From positions 248,001-312,000 of the forward strand of contig NZ_JBLBVK010000058.1 in assembly GCF_047314965.1 (NCBI RefSeq): a stretch of 64,000 nt of DNA, given 5' to 3'. Shown one piece after another: positions 26,453 to 34,866 of this stretch (its first letter is position 1; every line of letters begins with the position of its first letter). The stretch is from JAVJUV01 sp047314965 (GTDB lineage: Bacteria > Pseudomonadota > Alphaproteobacteria > Rhodobacterales > Rhodobacteraceae). Below the pieces are notes generated by a model. That model had not been told where the DNA came from, made no database searches, and saw only the letters and a list, made by a program, of their open reading frames with translations. A program made the position numbers and the translations under genes.

Positions 26453-26611
26453 CAGGGCAGCGCCGGCAGCCATTTTGCGAGACGATGATCTGCCAGGGCC
26501 ATGGAGATTTGAAGATGCGGACGATGCCATCCCTGCGGTGACTTCGGGACATAGGTCTTGCGATCCCGGCCCGGAAAGCGGAGATAGGTTCAGAAAAACA
26601 GAGGGGTTATC

Positions 26612-27535
26612 ATGAGCGATGCGCTGAGCGTGGCGCTTGTCGGGATCGGCAAGATCGCAACCGACCAACATGTGCCGGCGATCGCGGCAAGTCCGGACTG
26701 GCAGCTGGCGGCGACGGTCAGCCGCAACGGAGCTGTCCAGGGTGTGGATGCCTATCGCGATATGGAGACGATGCTGGCGAGCTGTCCCCAAATCGAGGTT
26801 GTCTCGCTCTGCCTGCCGCCGGTCCCGCGTTTCGGTTATGCGGCGGCGGCACTGCGTGCGGGCCGTCATGTGATGCTGGAGAAACCTCCGGGAGCGACGC
26901 TGGCGGAAGTCCATACCCTTATGGCGATGGCCGAGGCGTCCGGCGTTTCGCTCTACGCGACATGGCACAGCCGAATGGCGAAGGGCGTGGCCGCCGCCAA
27001 GGCGTGGCTGGCGGGTAAGCCTGTGACGCGGGCACATATCACATGGCGGGAAAGCGTGCGGAAATGGCATCCGGGGCAGGACTGGGTGTTCGAACCCGGC
27101 GGCATGGGTGTTTTCGATCCCGGTATCAATGCCTTGTCCATCCTGACCGAGGTCCTGCCCATGCCGGTGCATCTCCAATCGGCCGAGCTGGCATTTCCCG
27201 AGAACCGGGCAACGCCGATCGCCGCAAGGCTCGCATTCTCCGGCAATGTCAGCGCCGAGTTCGATTGGCGCGAGGAGGGCCGCGATATCTGGGATATCGA
27301 GATCGAGACGACAGAGGGCACCCTGGCACTCCGACATGGCGGGAACGCGCTGGAGATCGACGGAGTATCGCAAGGGGAAGCGCCTGGGCTCGAGGGGGAG
27401 TACCCTGCGCTTTATGCGCGTATGGCGGAACTGGTGCGCAACGGGGAAAGCGAGGTCGACCTGGCCCCGATGATCCATGTCGCGGATGCAATGACACTTG
27501 GCCGGCGGATCACCGTCGAGCCGTTCGAATTCTGA
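26612..27535 (+). CDS. Gfo/Idh/MocA oxidoreductase, probable D-galactose/L-arabinose 1-dehydrogenase
   Basis: A 307-residue NAD(P)-dependent sugar dehydrogenase. The Rossmann start is VALVGIGKIATDQHVPAI and the catalytic-lysine motif is EKPPG. The segments VRKWHPGQDWVFEPGG and MGVFDPGINALSILTE closely resemble the galactose/arabinose 1-dehydrogenases of pseudomonads and Azospirillum, which oxidise the aldose to the lactone in the non-phosphorylative pathway. GAGGGG lies upstream of the ATG. The ketoglutarate-semialdehyde dehydrogenase 13 nt downstream supports the arabinose route, although lactonase and dehydratase genes are not in the window. Confidence 0.82.
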   Translation: MSDALSVALVGIGKIATDQHVPAIAASPDWQLAATVSRNGAVQGVDAYRDMETMLASCPQIEVVSLCLPPVPRFGYAAAALRAGRHVMLEKPPGATLAEVHTLMAMAEASGVSLYATWHSRMAKGVAAAKAWLAGKPVTRAHITWRESVRKWHPGQDWVFEPGGMGVFDPGINALSILTEVLPMPVHLQSAELAFPENRATPIAARLAFSGNVSAEFDWREEGRDIWDIEIETTEGTLALRHGGNALEIDGVSQGEAPGLEGEYPALYARMAELVRNGESEVDLAPMIHVADAMTLGRRITVEPFEF

Positions 27536-27548
27536 GGGAGGAGCACAC

Positions 27549-29054
27549 ATGCTGACAGGGAAGCATCTTATCGCGGGAAACTGGGTCGACGGACCGGCGA
27601 CGTTCCAGTCATCCCCATCGAGCGGAGAGCCAAAAACCTTCGCGGTCGGCTCACCGGATCTGGTCGCGCGCGCCTGCGAGGCCGCGGAAGACGCTTTCCC
27701 GGCTTATTCGGCCACGACGCGTGAAGCGCGTGCGGTATTCCTTGAAACGATCGCCGAAGAACTGGACGCTAGGGGAGACGAGATCACCGAAGTCGGTTGC
27801 GCCGAGACGGGCTTGCCGGAGGCGCGACTGATCGGAGAGCGGGGACGCACCGCGGGTCAGTTGCGGCTCTTCGCGGACCACATCCGGAAGGGTGCCTACC
27901 TGGACCGCCGGCATGATGCGGCACTGCCCGACCGCCAGCCCCTGCCGCGTCCGGATCTCAAGATGATCCAGGTTCCGACAGGTCCGGTCGGTGTCTTCGG
28001 CGCCTCGAACTTCCCGCTGGCATTCTCGACCGTCGGTGGCGATACCGCATCGGCTCTTGCCGCCGGCTGTCCCGTTGTGGTCAAGGGGCACTCGGCCCAT
28101 CCCGGAACAGGCGAACTTGCGGCACAGGCCGTTGCCGCGGCGGTCGAGGCCTGCGGTATGCCGGCGGGCACCTTCAGTCTGATTCAGGGCGGCAATCGTG
28201 CGGTCGGCGAAGCGCTGGTCACCCATCCGCTGATCCGGGCCATCGGCTTCACCGGGTCGCTGGCCGGGGGGCGGGCGCTGTTCGATCTCTGTGCGTCGCG
28301 GCCCGACCCCATTCCGTTTTTCGGAGAGCTGGGAAGCGTGAACCCGATGTTCATCATGCCGGCCGCGCTGGCTGCGCGCGGTGCAGCGATCGCCCAGGGC
28401 TGGGCCGGATCGCTGACCATGGGGGCAGGGCAGTTCTGCACCAATCCCGGAATCGCGGTCGTGCCCAAGGGGACTGAGGGCGACGCTTTCGCCGAGGCCG
28501 CCAAGGTCGCCCTGGGCGGGATCGGCGCCCAGACCATGCTGACCGACGGAATCGCGAAAGCCTATCGCGAGGGCCGGGACCGGGTCGCAGGCTCGGCCGG
28601 CGTGCGCGAGGTACTGACATCGGTCTGCGATCTGCGGAATGCGACCCCCTATCTCTACGAGGTATCCGCAGAGGACTGGCTGGCCAATGAAGAGTTGGGC
28701 GAAGAGGTCTTCGGCCCGCTGGGCGTCATGGTGCGAACGACCGGGCTGGAGCAGATGGTGGCCATCGCCAGGACGATGCAGGGACAGCTGACGGCAACTG
28801 TCCATGTCGACGACGACGACCACGCGGACGCAAGCGTGCTGATGCCGCTTCTGGTCCGGAAGGCCGGGCGTGTCCTCGCCAATGGATATCCGACCGGGGT
28901 GGAGGTCGCCGACTCGATGGTTCACGGTGGGCCCTACCCGGCGTCCACCAACTTCGGCGCGACATCGGTCGGAACGCTGGCGATCCGCCGCTGGCTGCGT
29001 CCGGTCTGCTTCCAGAACATGCCGGACGCACTGCTGCCCGAAGACCTCCGCTGA
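27549..29054 (+). CDS. Alpha-ketoglutarate semialdehyde (2,5-dioxovalerate) dehydrogenase
   Basis: A 501-residue member of the aldehyde dehydrogenase superfamily, of the diverged branch that oxidises 2,5-dioxopentanoate to 2-oxoglutarate. Visible motifs: FGASNFPLAFSTVGGDTASALAAG, Glu in FFGELGSVNP and the nucleophile in GQFCTNPG; the branch is recognisable by the SVNP sequence after the catalytic Glu. GGGAGGAG precedes the ATG at 27549. It is cotranscribed with the aldose dehydrogenase and would complete a non-phosphorylative pentose or hexarate pathway. Two hairpins follow it. Confidence 0.87.
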   Translation: MLTGKHLIAGNWVDGPATFQSSPSSGEPKTFAVGSPDLVARACEAAEDAFPAYSATTREARAVFLETIAEELDARGDEITEVGCAETGLPEARLIGERGRTAGQLRLFADHIRKGAYLDRRHDAALPDRQPLPRPDLKMIQVPTGPVGVFGASNFPLAFSTVGGDTASALAAGCPVVVKGHSAHPGTGELAAQAVAAAVEACGMPAGTFSLIQGGNRAVGEALVTHPLIRAIGFTGSLAGGRALFDLCASRPDPIPFFGELGSVNPMFIMPAALAARGAAIAQGWAGSLTMGAGQFCTNPGIAVVPKGTEGDAFAEAAKVALGGIGAQTMLTDGIAKAYREGRDRVAGSAGVREVLTSVCDLRNATPYLYEVSAEDWLANEELGEEVFGPLGVMVRTTGLEQMVAIARTMQGQLTATVHVDDDDHADASVLMPLLVRKAGRVLANGYPTGVEVADSMVHGGPYPASTNFGATSVGTLAIRRWLRPVCFQNMPDALLPEDLR

Positions 29055-29093
29055 CGGCAGATCACGCGAGAGGCCACCGCAAATATTCGAAAA

Positions 29094-29130
29094 GGAAGAA
29101 GGAAGGTTTGAACCGAATTTTCTTTCTTCC
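29094..29130 (+). terminator. Hairpin downstream of the semialdehyde dehydrogenase gene
   Basis: GGAAGAAGGAA (29094-29104) pairs with TTCTTTCTTCC (29120-29130), 11 bp with one G-U. GGTTTGAACC inside the loop can form a small inner stem. It lies 40 nt after the stop. No T-tract follows, so it may be a weak terminator or processing site. Confidence 0.45.
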
Positions 29131-29152
29131 TGGTCCAAAAACGGCGGGGAGC

Positions 29153-29173
29153 GCGAGGGGCGCCGCCCCTCGC
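29153..29173. repeat. GC-rich perfect inverted repeat in 292-nt gap
   Basis: GCGAGGGGCG, one central C, then CGCCCCTCGC: a perfect 21-nt inverted repeat with no room for a normal loop, so DNA cruciform or a stem with a 3-5 nt loop is expected. The rest of the gap 29055-29346 shows no gene on either strand. Such GC-rich palindromes are common as dispersed intergenic elements and bidirectional terminators in Rhodobacterales. Confidence 0.5.
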
Positions 29174-29346
29174 TTCACGCTTGCCAAAACGCCGGCGCTC
29201 TGCTTCTCTGATACCACCTAACCGGGCAGCGGGGTGTCTACTGGACCCGCCCGACGTCGCATCCGACGCGTGAAATCCCCGCGAAAACCGGCCCTTCGGG
29301 GTCATTTTCGAAATGCCGGGTGACCGGCTGAAACGGGGGTCTGTCA

Positions 29347-30249
29347 ATGAACAAGACAGGTGTCATCGGTCTGGGCGACATGGGCTCGGGCCTTGCGAAG
29401 AATCTCATCAAGAACGGTTTCGAGTGCTGGGGCGTCGATCTTCTGGAACGGCGGATGTCCGCGTTCCGTGAAATGGGCGGCCGGGCGGTTGCCGACGTGG
29501 CCGAGGTCGGCCGTCATGCGGACGCGGTTTTCGTCATGGTCATGCAGGGGACCGAGGCGAAGGAGGTCATTCTTGGCCCGGGTGGGCTTGTTGAAACCAT
29601 GGCGCCCGGCGGCTGCATTCTCCTGTCCGCCACGATCAAGCCGCGAGAGGCGCGCGAGATCGCAGCGGCGATGGAAGGAACCGGGATCGACCTTATCGAT
29701 ACGCCCGTCTCGGGCGGCTATCCCGGCGCTCAGGCCGGAACCCTGACGATGATGGCTGCGGCGCCGGATGACCTTCTGGACCGGATGGCGCCGGTGATGC
29801 AGGCGGTCAGTGCCAATATCCATCGGGTCGGGACCAAACCGGGGGAAGGCCAGACCGTGAAGGCCTGCCTTCAATCCCTGATCGGAGCGCAGTTCTCGGC
29901 CACCTTCGAGGCGGCGGCGCTGGCGGCGAAGGCCGGCGTCCCGGGGCAGGTTCTGCTGGATGTCTTCTCCACCTCGTCGGCGGGGTGCGGCGTGGTCAAC
30001 AACGCGCTTCAGAAGATCATCGACCGGCAGTTCGAGGGTACGGGCAGCCATATCAACACCATGTGGAAGGATCTCACGATCTCGATGGACATGGGACAGG
30101 AGCTGGGCGTTCCACTTCATACGGCGGCGGCGGCGATGCAGATCTTCCATGCGGGCCGGACCAAATATCCCAACGGCGACAACTGGATCTGCACGCGGGT
30201 CATGGAAGAGATCGTGGGTGCCGAACTGCACCGGGAGGGGCCGAAATGA
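29347..30249 (+). CDS. 3-hydroxyisobutyrate dehydrogenase-like NAD(P)-dependent oxidoreductase
   Basis: A 300-residue beta-hydroxyacid dehydrogenase. N-terminal Rossmann motif GVIGLGDMGSGLAKNL, substrate-binding DTPVSGGYPGAQAGTLT and the catalytic-lysine region TVKACLQ (usually K-x-x-N-Q/N) are visible. Family members oxidise 3-hydroxyisobutyrate, tartronate semialdehyde or threonate. The ATG overlaps no neighbour and is preceded by GGGGG. The TIM-barrel isomerase start overlaps its stop (ATGA). Pairing with a hydroxypyruvate-isomerase-type protein resembles four-carbon acid sugar pathways, but no kinase or aldolase partner is present. Confidence 0.85.
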   Translation: MNKTGVIGLGDMGSGLAKNLIKNGFECWGVDLLERRMSAFREMGGRAVADVAEVGRHADAVFVMVMQGTEAKEVILGPGGLVETMAPGGCILLSATIKPREAREIAAAMEGTGIDLIDTPVSGGYPGAQAGTLTMMAAAPDDLLDRMAPVMQAVSANIHRVGTKPGEGQTVKACLQSLIGAQFSATFEAAALAAKAGVPGQVLLDVFSTSSAGCGVVNNALQKIIDRQFEGTGSHINTMWKDLTISMDMGQELGVPLHTAAAAMQIFHAGRTKYPNGDNWICTRVMEEIVGAELHREGPK

Positions 30250-31109
30250 AGCTGGGCGTCATCTGCGACGGTATCAGCCGCGATCTGGCTCATGCCGTTG
30301 ATGTCATGGACGAATTCGACCTGTCATACGCCGAGTTGCAGTTCGTCGGCGAAAAGGAGGTAGGGGATCATTCGGCCGGTGAGATCCGCGAAATCGACCT
30401 GCTGCTTCGGGACAGGGGCAAGCCCGTTTCCTGCCTCAGCCGTCACGTATTCGCGGGCATGACGACGGCCAACACGCCGGGAGACGATCTCCATACACGC
30501 CACATGGATGCCCTGAAGCGCGTCATCGACATGGCGCATGTCGTCGGCAGCCCGTTGGTCCGGATCATGACGAACAAGAAGGAACAGATCCTCTGGGGTC
30601 TGAACGGGGCCGAGAAATGGAACGTTGCGCATGGCGCCTGGGACAAGACACTGCCGCTGATCGCGCCCGCCTGTGACGTGGCGCGGGATGCGGGCGTGAC
30701 GCTGGTGGTCGAGACCGGGAACGGGACCATGGTGAACTCGAACTACACCGCGCGGAAACTGATCGACGACCTTGATGCCAAGGATGTGCTGAAAGTCCTC
30801 TGGGATCCCGCGAATAACTGCTGGTGTCACGAGCGCGCCTGGCCGGACGGTTATGACGAGGTGAGGGACGGTTATCTCGGCCACATTCACATCAAGGACG
30901 TGAAGGTTGACACCCCAAGAGCCACGCTCGAGGTCCGGCGTATGGGCGAGGGGCAACTGGCCGATCAGTTCGAGCCCATCGCAGACGCGCTGAGCGCCGA
31001 CGGCTATGATGGCGTCATTTCGTTCGAAAGCGTGTATCATCCCGGGAACGGTGACTTCGAAGCCGGGTTCCGTCTCTGTATCGACCGTTTCAAGGCAATT
31101 TTCGGCTGA
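30246..31109 (+). CDS. Sugar phosphate isomerase/epimerase family TIM-barrel protein
   Basis: A 287-residue AP-endonuclease-2-type TIM barrel (xylose-isomerase-like). Metal-ligand positions are consistent: Glu in LVVETGNG, Asp in LWDPANNCW, His in HIHIKD and Glu in ISFESV. The start MKLGVICDGIS is fixed by the ATGA overlap with the dehydrogenase. Members isomerise or epimerise sugars and hydroxy-oxo acids, so a role supplying or consuming the substrate of the coupled dehydrogenase is likely. The substrate is not identifiable. Confidence 0.83.
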   Translation: MKLGVICDGISRDLAHAVDVMDEFDLSYAELQFVGEKEVGDHSAGEIREIDLLLRDRGKPVSCLSRHVFAGMTTANTPGDDLHTRHMDALKRVIDMAHVVGSPLVRIMTNKKEQILWGLNGAEKWNVAHGAWDKTLPLIAPACDVARDAGVTLVVETGNGTMVNSNYTARKLIDDLDAKDVLKVLWDPANNCWCHERAWPDGYDEVRDGYLGHIHIKDVKVDTPRATLEVRRMGEGQLADQFEPIADALSADGYDGVISFESVYHPGNGDFEAGFRLCIDRFKAIFG

Positions 31110-31138
31110 AATAGATTCCGCCGCGGCGTCCGTCTTCG

Positions 31139-31167
31139 GTGACTCGTGGGGCGCCGCGGCCTATACT
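31139..31167 (+). promoter_or_regulatory. Candidate promoter for the hydroxyacid dehydrogenase at 31211
   Basis: GTGACT (31139-31144) and TATACT (31162-31167) are separated by 17 nt, a good housekeeping-sigma match in a GC-rich gap. A small hairpin ACCGCC-ATGC-GGCGGT at 31174-31189 would fall in the leader. This suggests that the gene at 31211 is not simply cotranscribed with the isomerase 101 nt upstream. Confidence 0.45.
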
Positions 31168-31210
31168 CCGCGAACCGCCATGCGGCGGTGGATACGAGAG
31201 GAAGCAAAGC

Positions 31211-32089
31211 ATGAAAGTCGGTATTGCCGGGTTGGGTAACATGGGGCGTGCCATGGCGGAACGCCTTGAAGAAGAAGGTGTGTCTCTGGTCGTCTGGAAC
31301 CGAAGCCCGGGCAAGGCGGAGGGGTTGTCGGCAGAAGTCGCTACGACACCGGCGGAGCTTGCGGGACGTGTCGATGTGATCTTGTCCGTGCTGGCCAACG
31401 ACGCCGCTACGGACGAGGTCTACTTCGGCCCGGAAGGGTTTCTTTCGCAGGGTCTGGATGGGACATTGATCGTTGAGTTCTGCACCCAGTCCCCGGACCG
31501 TTCCAAGGCACTGGCGAAAGCTGTGGTCGAGGCGGGCGGCTCCTATCTCGAATGTCCGGTGGGAGGCACCGTGGCACCGGCGCGCGCGGGCAAGTTGCTT
31601 GGCCTAGCGGGCGGCACAGCCGAGGACTTCGAACGCGCCCGTCCCGTGCTGGAGAAGCTGACCCGGCGGCTGGAATACATGGGGCCCGTCGGCAGCGGCG
31701 CGGCAATGAAGCTGTCGATCAACCTGCCGCTCATGGTTTACTGGGGTGCGCTCGGGGAAGCCCTTGGTCTGGCGCGGGCAGGGGGCATCGATCCCTCGCT
31801 GGCGCTGGATATCCTTGCCGACAGCTCCGGTGCGATCGGCGCAGCGAAGACCCGCGTGCCTCCGATCCGTGACATGGTGGTCAATGGCGATCCGGGCGGT
31901 GTCAACATCAAGCTCGAGGTGGCGTTGAAGGACATGGTCGCGATGGTGGCTCTGGCGGAACAGAACGGTTCGGGCAACGCCATTATCGGGGCGGCACGCA
32001 GGAGGGCAGAGGCAGCGCTGGCGGATGGGTTCGAGGGGCTGGATGCCTCGCTCGTCGCGGCCTATGGCTCGAAATCCGAGGGGACTTAG
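31211..32089 (+). CDS. NAD(P)-dependent hydroxyacid dehydrogenase (HIBADH family)
   Basis: A 292-residue beta-hydroxyacid dehydrogenase with Rossmann start KVGIAGLGNMGRAMAERL, substrate loop ECPVGGTVAPARAGKLLGLAGG and catalytic region GAAMKLSINLPL (Lys and Asn as expected). It is only distantly similar to the enzyme at 29347, so the two are unlikely to be a recent duplication. GAGAGGAAG precedes the ATG. It ends 4 nt from the convergent TauE/SafE gene. Substrate unknown; glyoxylate, succinate-semialdehyde and hydroxyisobutyrate-type reactions are all possible. Confidence 0.83.
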   Translation: MKVGIAGLGNMGRAMAERLEEEGVSLVVWNRSPGKAEGLSAEVATTPAELAGRVDVILSVLANDAATDEVYFGPEGFLSQGLDGTLIVEFCTQSPDRSKALAKAVVEAGGSYLECPVGGTVAPARAGKLLGLAGGTAEDFERARPVLEKLTRRLEYMGPVGSGAAMKLSINLPLMVYWGALGEALGLARAGGIDPSLALDILADSSGAIGAAKTRVPPIRDMVVNGDPGGVNIKLEVALKDMVAMVALAEQNGSGNAIIGAARRRAEAALADGFEGLDASLVAAYGSKSEGT

Positions 32090-32093
32090 ATCG

Positions 32094-32840
32094 TCAGATC
32101 AGGTTGACGACGATCAGCCTGAGACCGAGCGCGAGGATGATCCACAGGAGGGCCAGGCGGAAGACCTTGTCGCTGAGGCGGTGTCTGATCTTCGCGCCGA
32201 TCCGGAAACCGATCAACGCTACCGCCGTTGCGGCCAACGAGAGGATAAACGTCGGGCCATTCAGAAGGGTCGCGGTGAATGTTCCGCCCACAAGACCCAC
32301 CCCGCCCGCAGAAAAGAGAAACCCGGCAAGGCAGATGAACTGCTCTCGCGGCAGTTTCAGGGCGACCGTGTAGATCATGATCGGCGCCTTGACCGCAGAG
32401 ACACCGCCCATCACGCCGGAGCTTATCCCTACGGCCAGCTGCCAGAGAGGATGCGGGCTTACTTTCAGTTCCAGCTTCAGAAGCGATGCCAGCGCGAAGA
32501 CTGAAAGCGAAACTCCCACAAGGACGTTGATCCATCGAGACGGAACGTCAGCGACGAACTGCACAACGAGGAAGATCGTCACCGCGACCGACAAGCCGGC
32601 GATCCAGTACTGCCGTACAATGGTCGGCCAGCCCCTGACGCTGAGAAACTGGTAGCCGTTCGTCACAAAGATCGGGATCGCCATCAGCGTGACCCCGAGG
32701 GCCGGCTCGATGAAGATCGGAAATATCGACATGGCGACTGCCGGGAAGCCGATCCCAAGCGAGCCCTTGATTGTTCCGGCCGTCATGACGACGGCCAGTA
32801 TTCCGAGTGTCACCCATAAGTCGGGGAACTCGGCGATCAT
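32094..32840 (-). CDS. TauE/SafE family membrane permease
   Basis: A 248-residue membrane protein with about eight hydrophobic segments. AGTIKGSLGIGFPAVAMSIFP at the N-terminus and GISSGVMGGVSAVKAPIM at mid-protein are the two family repeats. It is the last gene of the NitT/TauT-type ABC operon, overlapping the hydroxyacid dehydrogenase stop (ATGA). In taurine and sulfonate operons such permeases export sulfite, but the enzymes here do not include a desulfonating one. Export of a carboxylate end product is equally possible. Confidence 0.83.
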   Translation of the reverse strand: MIAEFPDLWVTLGILAVVMTAGTIKGSLGIGFPAVAMSIFPIFIEPALGVTLMAIPIFVTNGYQFLSVRGWPTIVRQYWIAGLSVAVTIFLVVQFVADVPSRWINVLVGVSLSVFALASLLKLELKVSPHPLWQLAVGISSGVMGGVSAVKAPIMIYTVALKLPREQFICLAGFLFSAGGVGLVGGTFTATLLNGPTFILSLAATAVALIGFRIGAKIRHRLSDKVFRLALLWIILALGLRLIVVNLI

Positions 32841-33706
32841 TCCCGGGGCTTTGTGCGGTAGGCCTCGAAGACTGCCGCCGCGTCATACGTGTTCGGCACG
32901 CTGGAGAATGCCGTCTCGTAGCGTTCCGTGGCGGCCTCGAAGAGCGGCATGCTGAGGCCCAGGCGCCGTATGTCGTCGCCGATGACTGTCACGTCCTTGC
33001 GAAACATCTTCAGGCTGGCCGTCGGAGGTTCGTATTGACCTGAAATCATCAGAGGCATCCTCAGGTCGGACATCTTGGACTGGCCTGCGCCGGAGGAGAG
33101 CATGTCGTACACCATCTGCCTGTCCATCCCGAGCGCATCGGCGTAAGCCAGCGTCTCGGCAGCGGCGGTGTTGTGAAGGACGACGGCGTGGTTGGCGATG
33201 TATTTCAGCCTGCTGCCCATACCGTACGGCCCCGCCTCGATCACCTTTTTCGTGATATGAGAGAGATAGGGTTTCGCGTGGGCGATGGCCTCGGAATCGC
33301 CCGATGCCATCATGACGAGATCGGCCACAGCAGCCTGTGCGCCGGTGCCGCTGACGGGGCAGTCCAGCGGACGAAGGCCAGCCGCGACCAATGCGTCGTG
33401 GGCGGCCATCTTGTCGGCCAGGGCGAAGGTGCCGGTTTCCATGACCACCTGTCCTGGCTTCAGAACACGCACCAGGGTTTCCGTGATCTCGTGCAGGATG
33501 GCGGGCGAGATCAGGGAAGTGATCACGAGATCGCAGTCAGCCAGCCACTCTCCGGCGGCCTGATGCGCGACACCACCCATGCCGGCCAGCCGCTCCCGCG
33601 CCTCGGGCAGGGGGTCGGCACCTTCCACCGACACCCCTCCCTTGATCAGGTTCTTCGCGTAGGCCGAACCCATGATGCCCAGCCCGATGATCCCGACCTT
33701 TCCCAT
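32837..33706 (-). CDS. NAD(P)-dependent hydroxyacid dehydrogenase (HIBADH family)
   Basis: A 289-residue enzyme with Rossmann start KVGIIGLGIMGSAYAKNL, substrate loop DCPVSGTGAQAAVADLVMMASG and catalytic region GSRLKYIANHAVVLHN. Here the helix carries Lys then Asn-His rather than the usual K-x-x-N-N/Q, which may reflect a distinct substrate. It starts 3 nt after the amidohydrolase stop and overlaps the TauE/SafE gene. It is the third member of this family within 4.4 kb. Confidence 0.83.
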   Translation of the reverse strand: MGKVGIIGLGIMGSAYAKNLIKGGVSVEGADPLPEARERLAGMGGVAHQAAGEWLADCDLVITSLISPAILHEITETLVRVLKPGQVVMETGTFALADKMAAHDALVAAGLRPLDCPVSGTGAQAAVADLVMMASGDSEAIAHAKPYLSHITKKVIEAGPYGMGSRLKYIANHAVVLHNTAAAETLAYADALGMDRQMVYDMLSSGAGQSKMSDLRMPLMISGQYEPPTASLKMFRKDVTVIGDDIRRLGLSMPLFEAATERYETAFSSVPNTYDAAAVFEAYRTKPRE

Positions 33707-33709
33707 GTC

Positions 33710-34798
33710 TCAGAGCCCCAGGATGCGCACGGCGTTTTCACCGGCGACCAGCGCCTTTTCCTCGTCGGTCAGCGCCGAGGTTGCGATGTGGCCTACCGGA
33801 TCATAGTCCGCCATGTCGAAGGGGTAGTCCGATCCCATCAGGATCTTGTCGGCTCCGTAGAGCTTCACGAGATATTCGAGCTGGTGGTGAGTGAAGACCA
33901 CGCTGTCGAAGAATACGCGGCGCAGTGACTCCGTCGGCGGATTTTTCAGCTTGCCGCGGCAGTCTTCGCGCGCGCCCCAGGCATGGTCGATCCGGCCCGA
34001 ATAGGCGGGCAGGTAGCCGCCACCATGAACGGCGTAGATCTTCAGGTTCGGCATCCGTTCCAGAACGCCGTTGAAGATGAGGTAATGCAGCGCCGTGGTC
34101 GTCTCGAGCGGGTTTCCGATCACGTTCGAGAAGTAGTATTCGTGGAAACGCGCACCCTCGGTGAAGCCGTTGGGGTGGATCATGACGAACGCACCGAGTT
34201 CTTCGGCCTTGCGCCAGAATGGCTCGAAGCGGTCGTCGCCGATCTCGGCGCCATCGACGTTGGTCAAAAGCATAACGCCTTTCAGTCCAAGCCCCATCGC
34301 GCGTTCAAGCTCTTTCGCTGAGAGTTCCGGATCCTGCAGCGGAACGGTGCCGATCGCGGCGAGACGGTCAGGGGCGTGCGAGACCCACTCGGCCAGGCCG
34401 TCGTTGACCATCTGACTGCCCTTTAGAGCATGTTCGATGGGTGATTGGTAATAGCACTGCGGCGGCGGAGGCGCGACGAGTTGCTTGGAGATACCCTGCG
34501 CGTCCAGAACCGCGATCCGGTCCGCCACGTCTGCCATGGCGACTGGTGTCCGGTCCTCGTCCTGTTTCTTGTTCACCGCGCGGGTTGCGTCGTTGGCATG
34601 CTTGACCATTGCGATCCGCATCGGATCGACATGGGGCATCATGTATTCGGTCGCCGCCTTGATGTGGACATGGGCGTGGGCGTCGACGGTCGTCGAGGTC
34701 AGCCGTGCCGGCTTGTCCGGGTGCGAGCGGGCCGAAGTCGGTCCATAGCGGTTCAGGGCACCGCCCAGTTCGGGCGTGTCGATGGTCGAGTGGCTCAT
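33710..34798 (-). CDS. Amidohydrolase, ACMSD-like metal-dependent decarboxylase/hydrolase
   Basis: A 362-residue TIM-barrel amidohydrolase. Metal ligands of the amidohydrolase_2 family are seen: DAHAHVH (His41, His43), His in IHPNG, His in AVHGGGYLPAY and Asp in MGSDYPFDM. Members include aminocarboxymuconate-semialdehyde decarboxylase and gamma-resorcylate decarboxylase, which remove CO2 from aromatic or muconate acids. It follows the binding-protein gene of the ABC transporter after a hairpin, so it probably acts on the imported ligand. ATG at 34798 used; the upstream SD is weak. Confidence 0.85.
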   Translation of the reverse strand: MSHSTIDTPELGGALNRYGPTSARSHPDKPARLTSTTVDAHAHVHIKAATEYMMPHVDPMRIAMVKHANDATRAVNKKQDEDRTPVAMADVADRIAVLDAQGISKQLVAPPPPQCYYQSPIEHALKGSQMVNDGLAEWVSHAPDRLAAIGTVPLQDPELSAKELERAMGLGLKGVMLLTNVDGAEIGDDRFEPFWRKAEELGAFVMIHPNGFTEGARFHEYYFSNVIGNPLETTTALHYLIFNGVLERMPNLKIYAVHGGGYLPAYSGRIDHAWGAREDCRGKLKNPPTESLRRVFFDSVVFTHHQLEYLVKLYGADKILMGSDYPFDMADYDPVGHIATSALTDEEKALVAGENAVRILGL

Positions 34799-34833
34799 GT
34801 CGCGAGGTTCCTGATTGTTTTCTTGTGGGCGAG

Positions 34834-34857
34834 GCCGGGCGGCAAGTGCCGCCCGGC
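34834..34857 (-). terminator. Intraoperon hairpin after NitT/TauT-type binding-protein gene
   Basis: GCCGGGCGGC and GCCGCCCGGC form a 10-bp perfect stem with a 4-nt loop. It starts 9 nt after the binding-protein stop and lies before the amidohydrolase gene on the same transcript. Confidence 0.62.
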
Positions 34858-34866
34858 ACGATGGGC

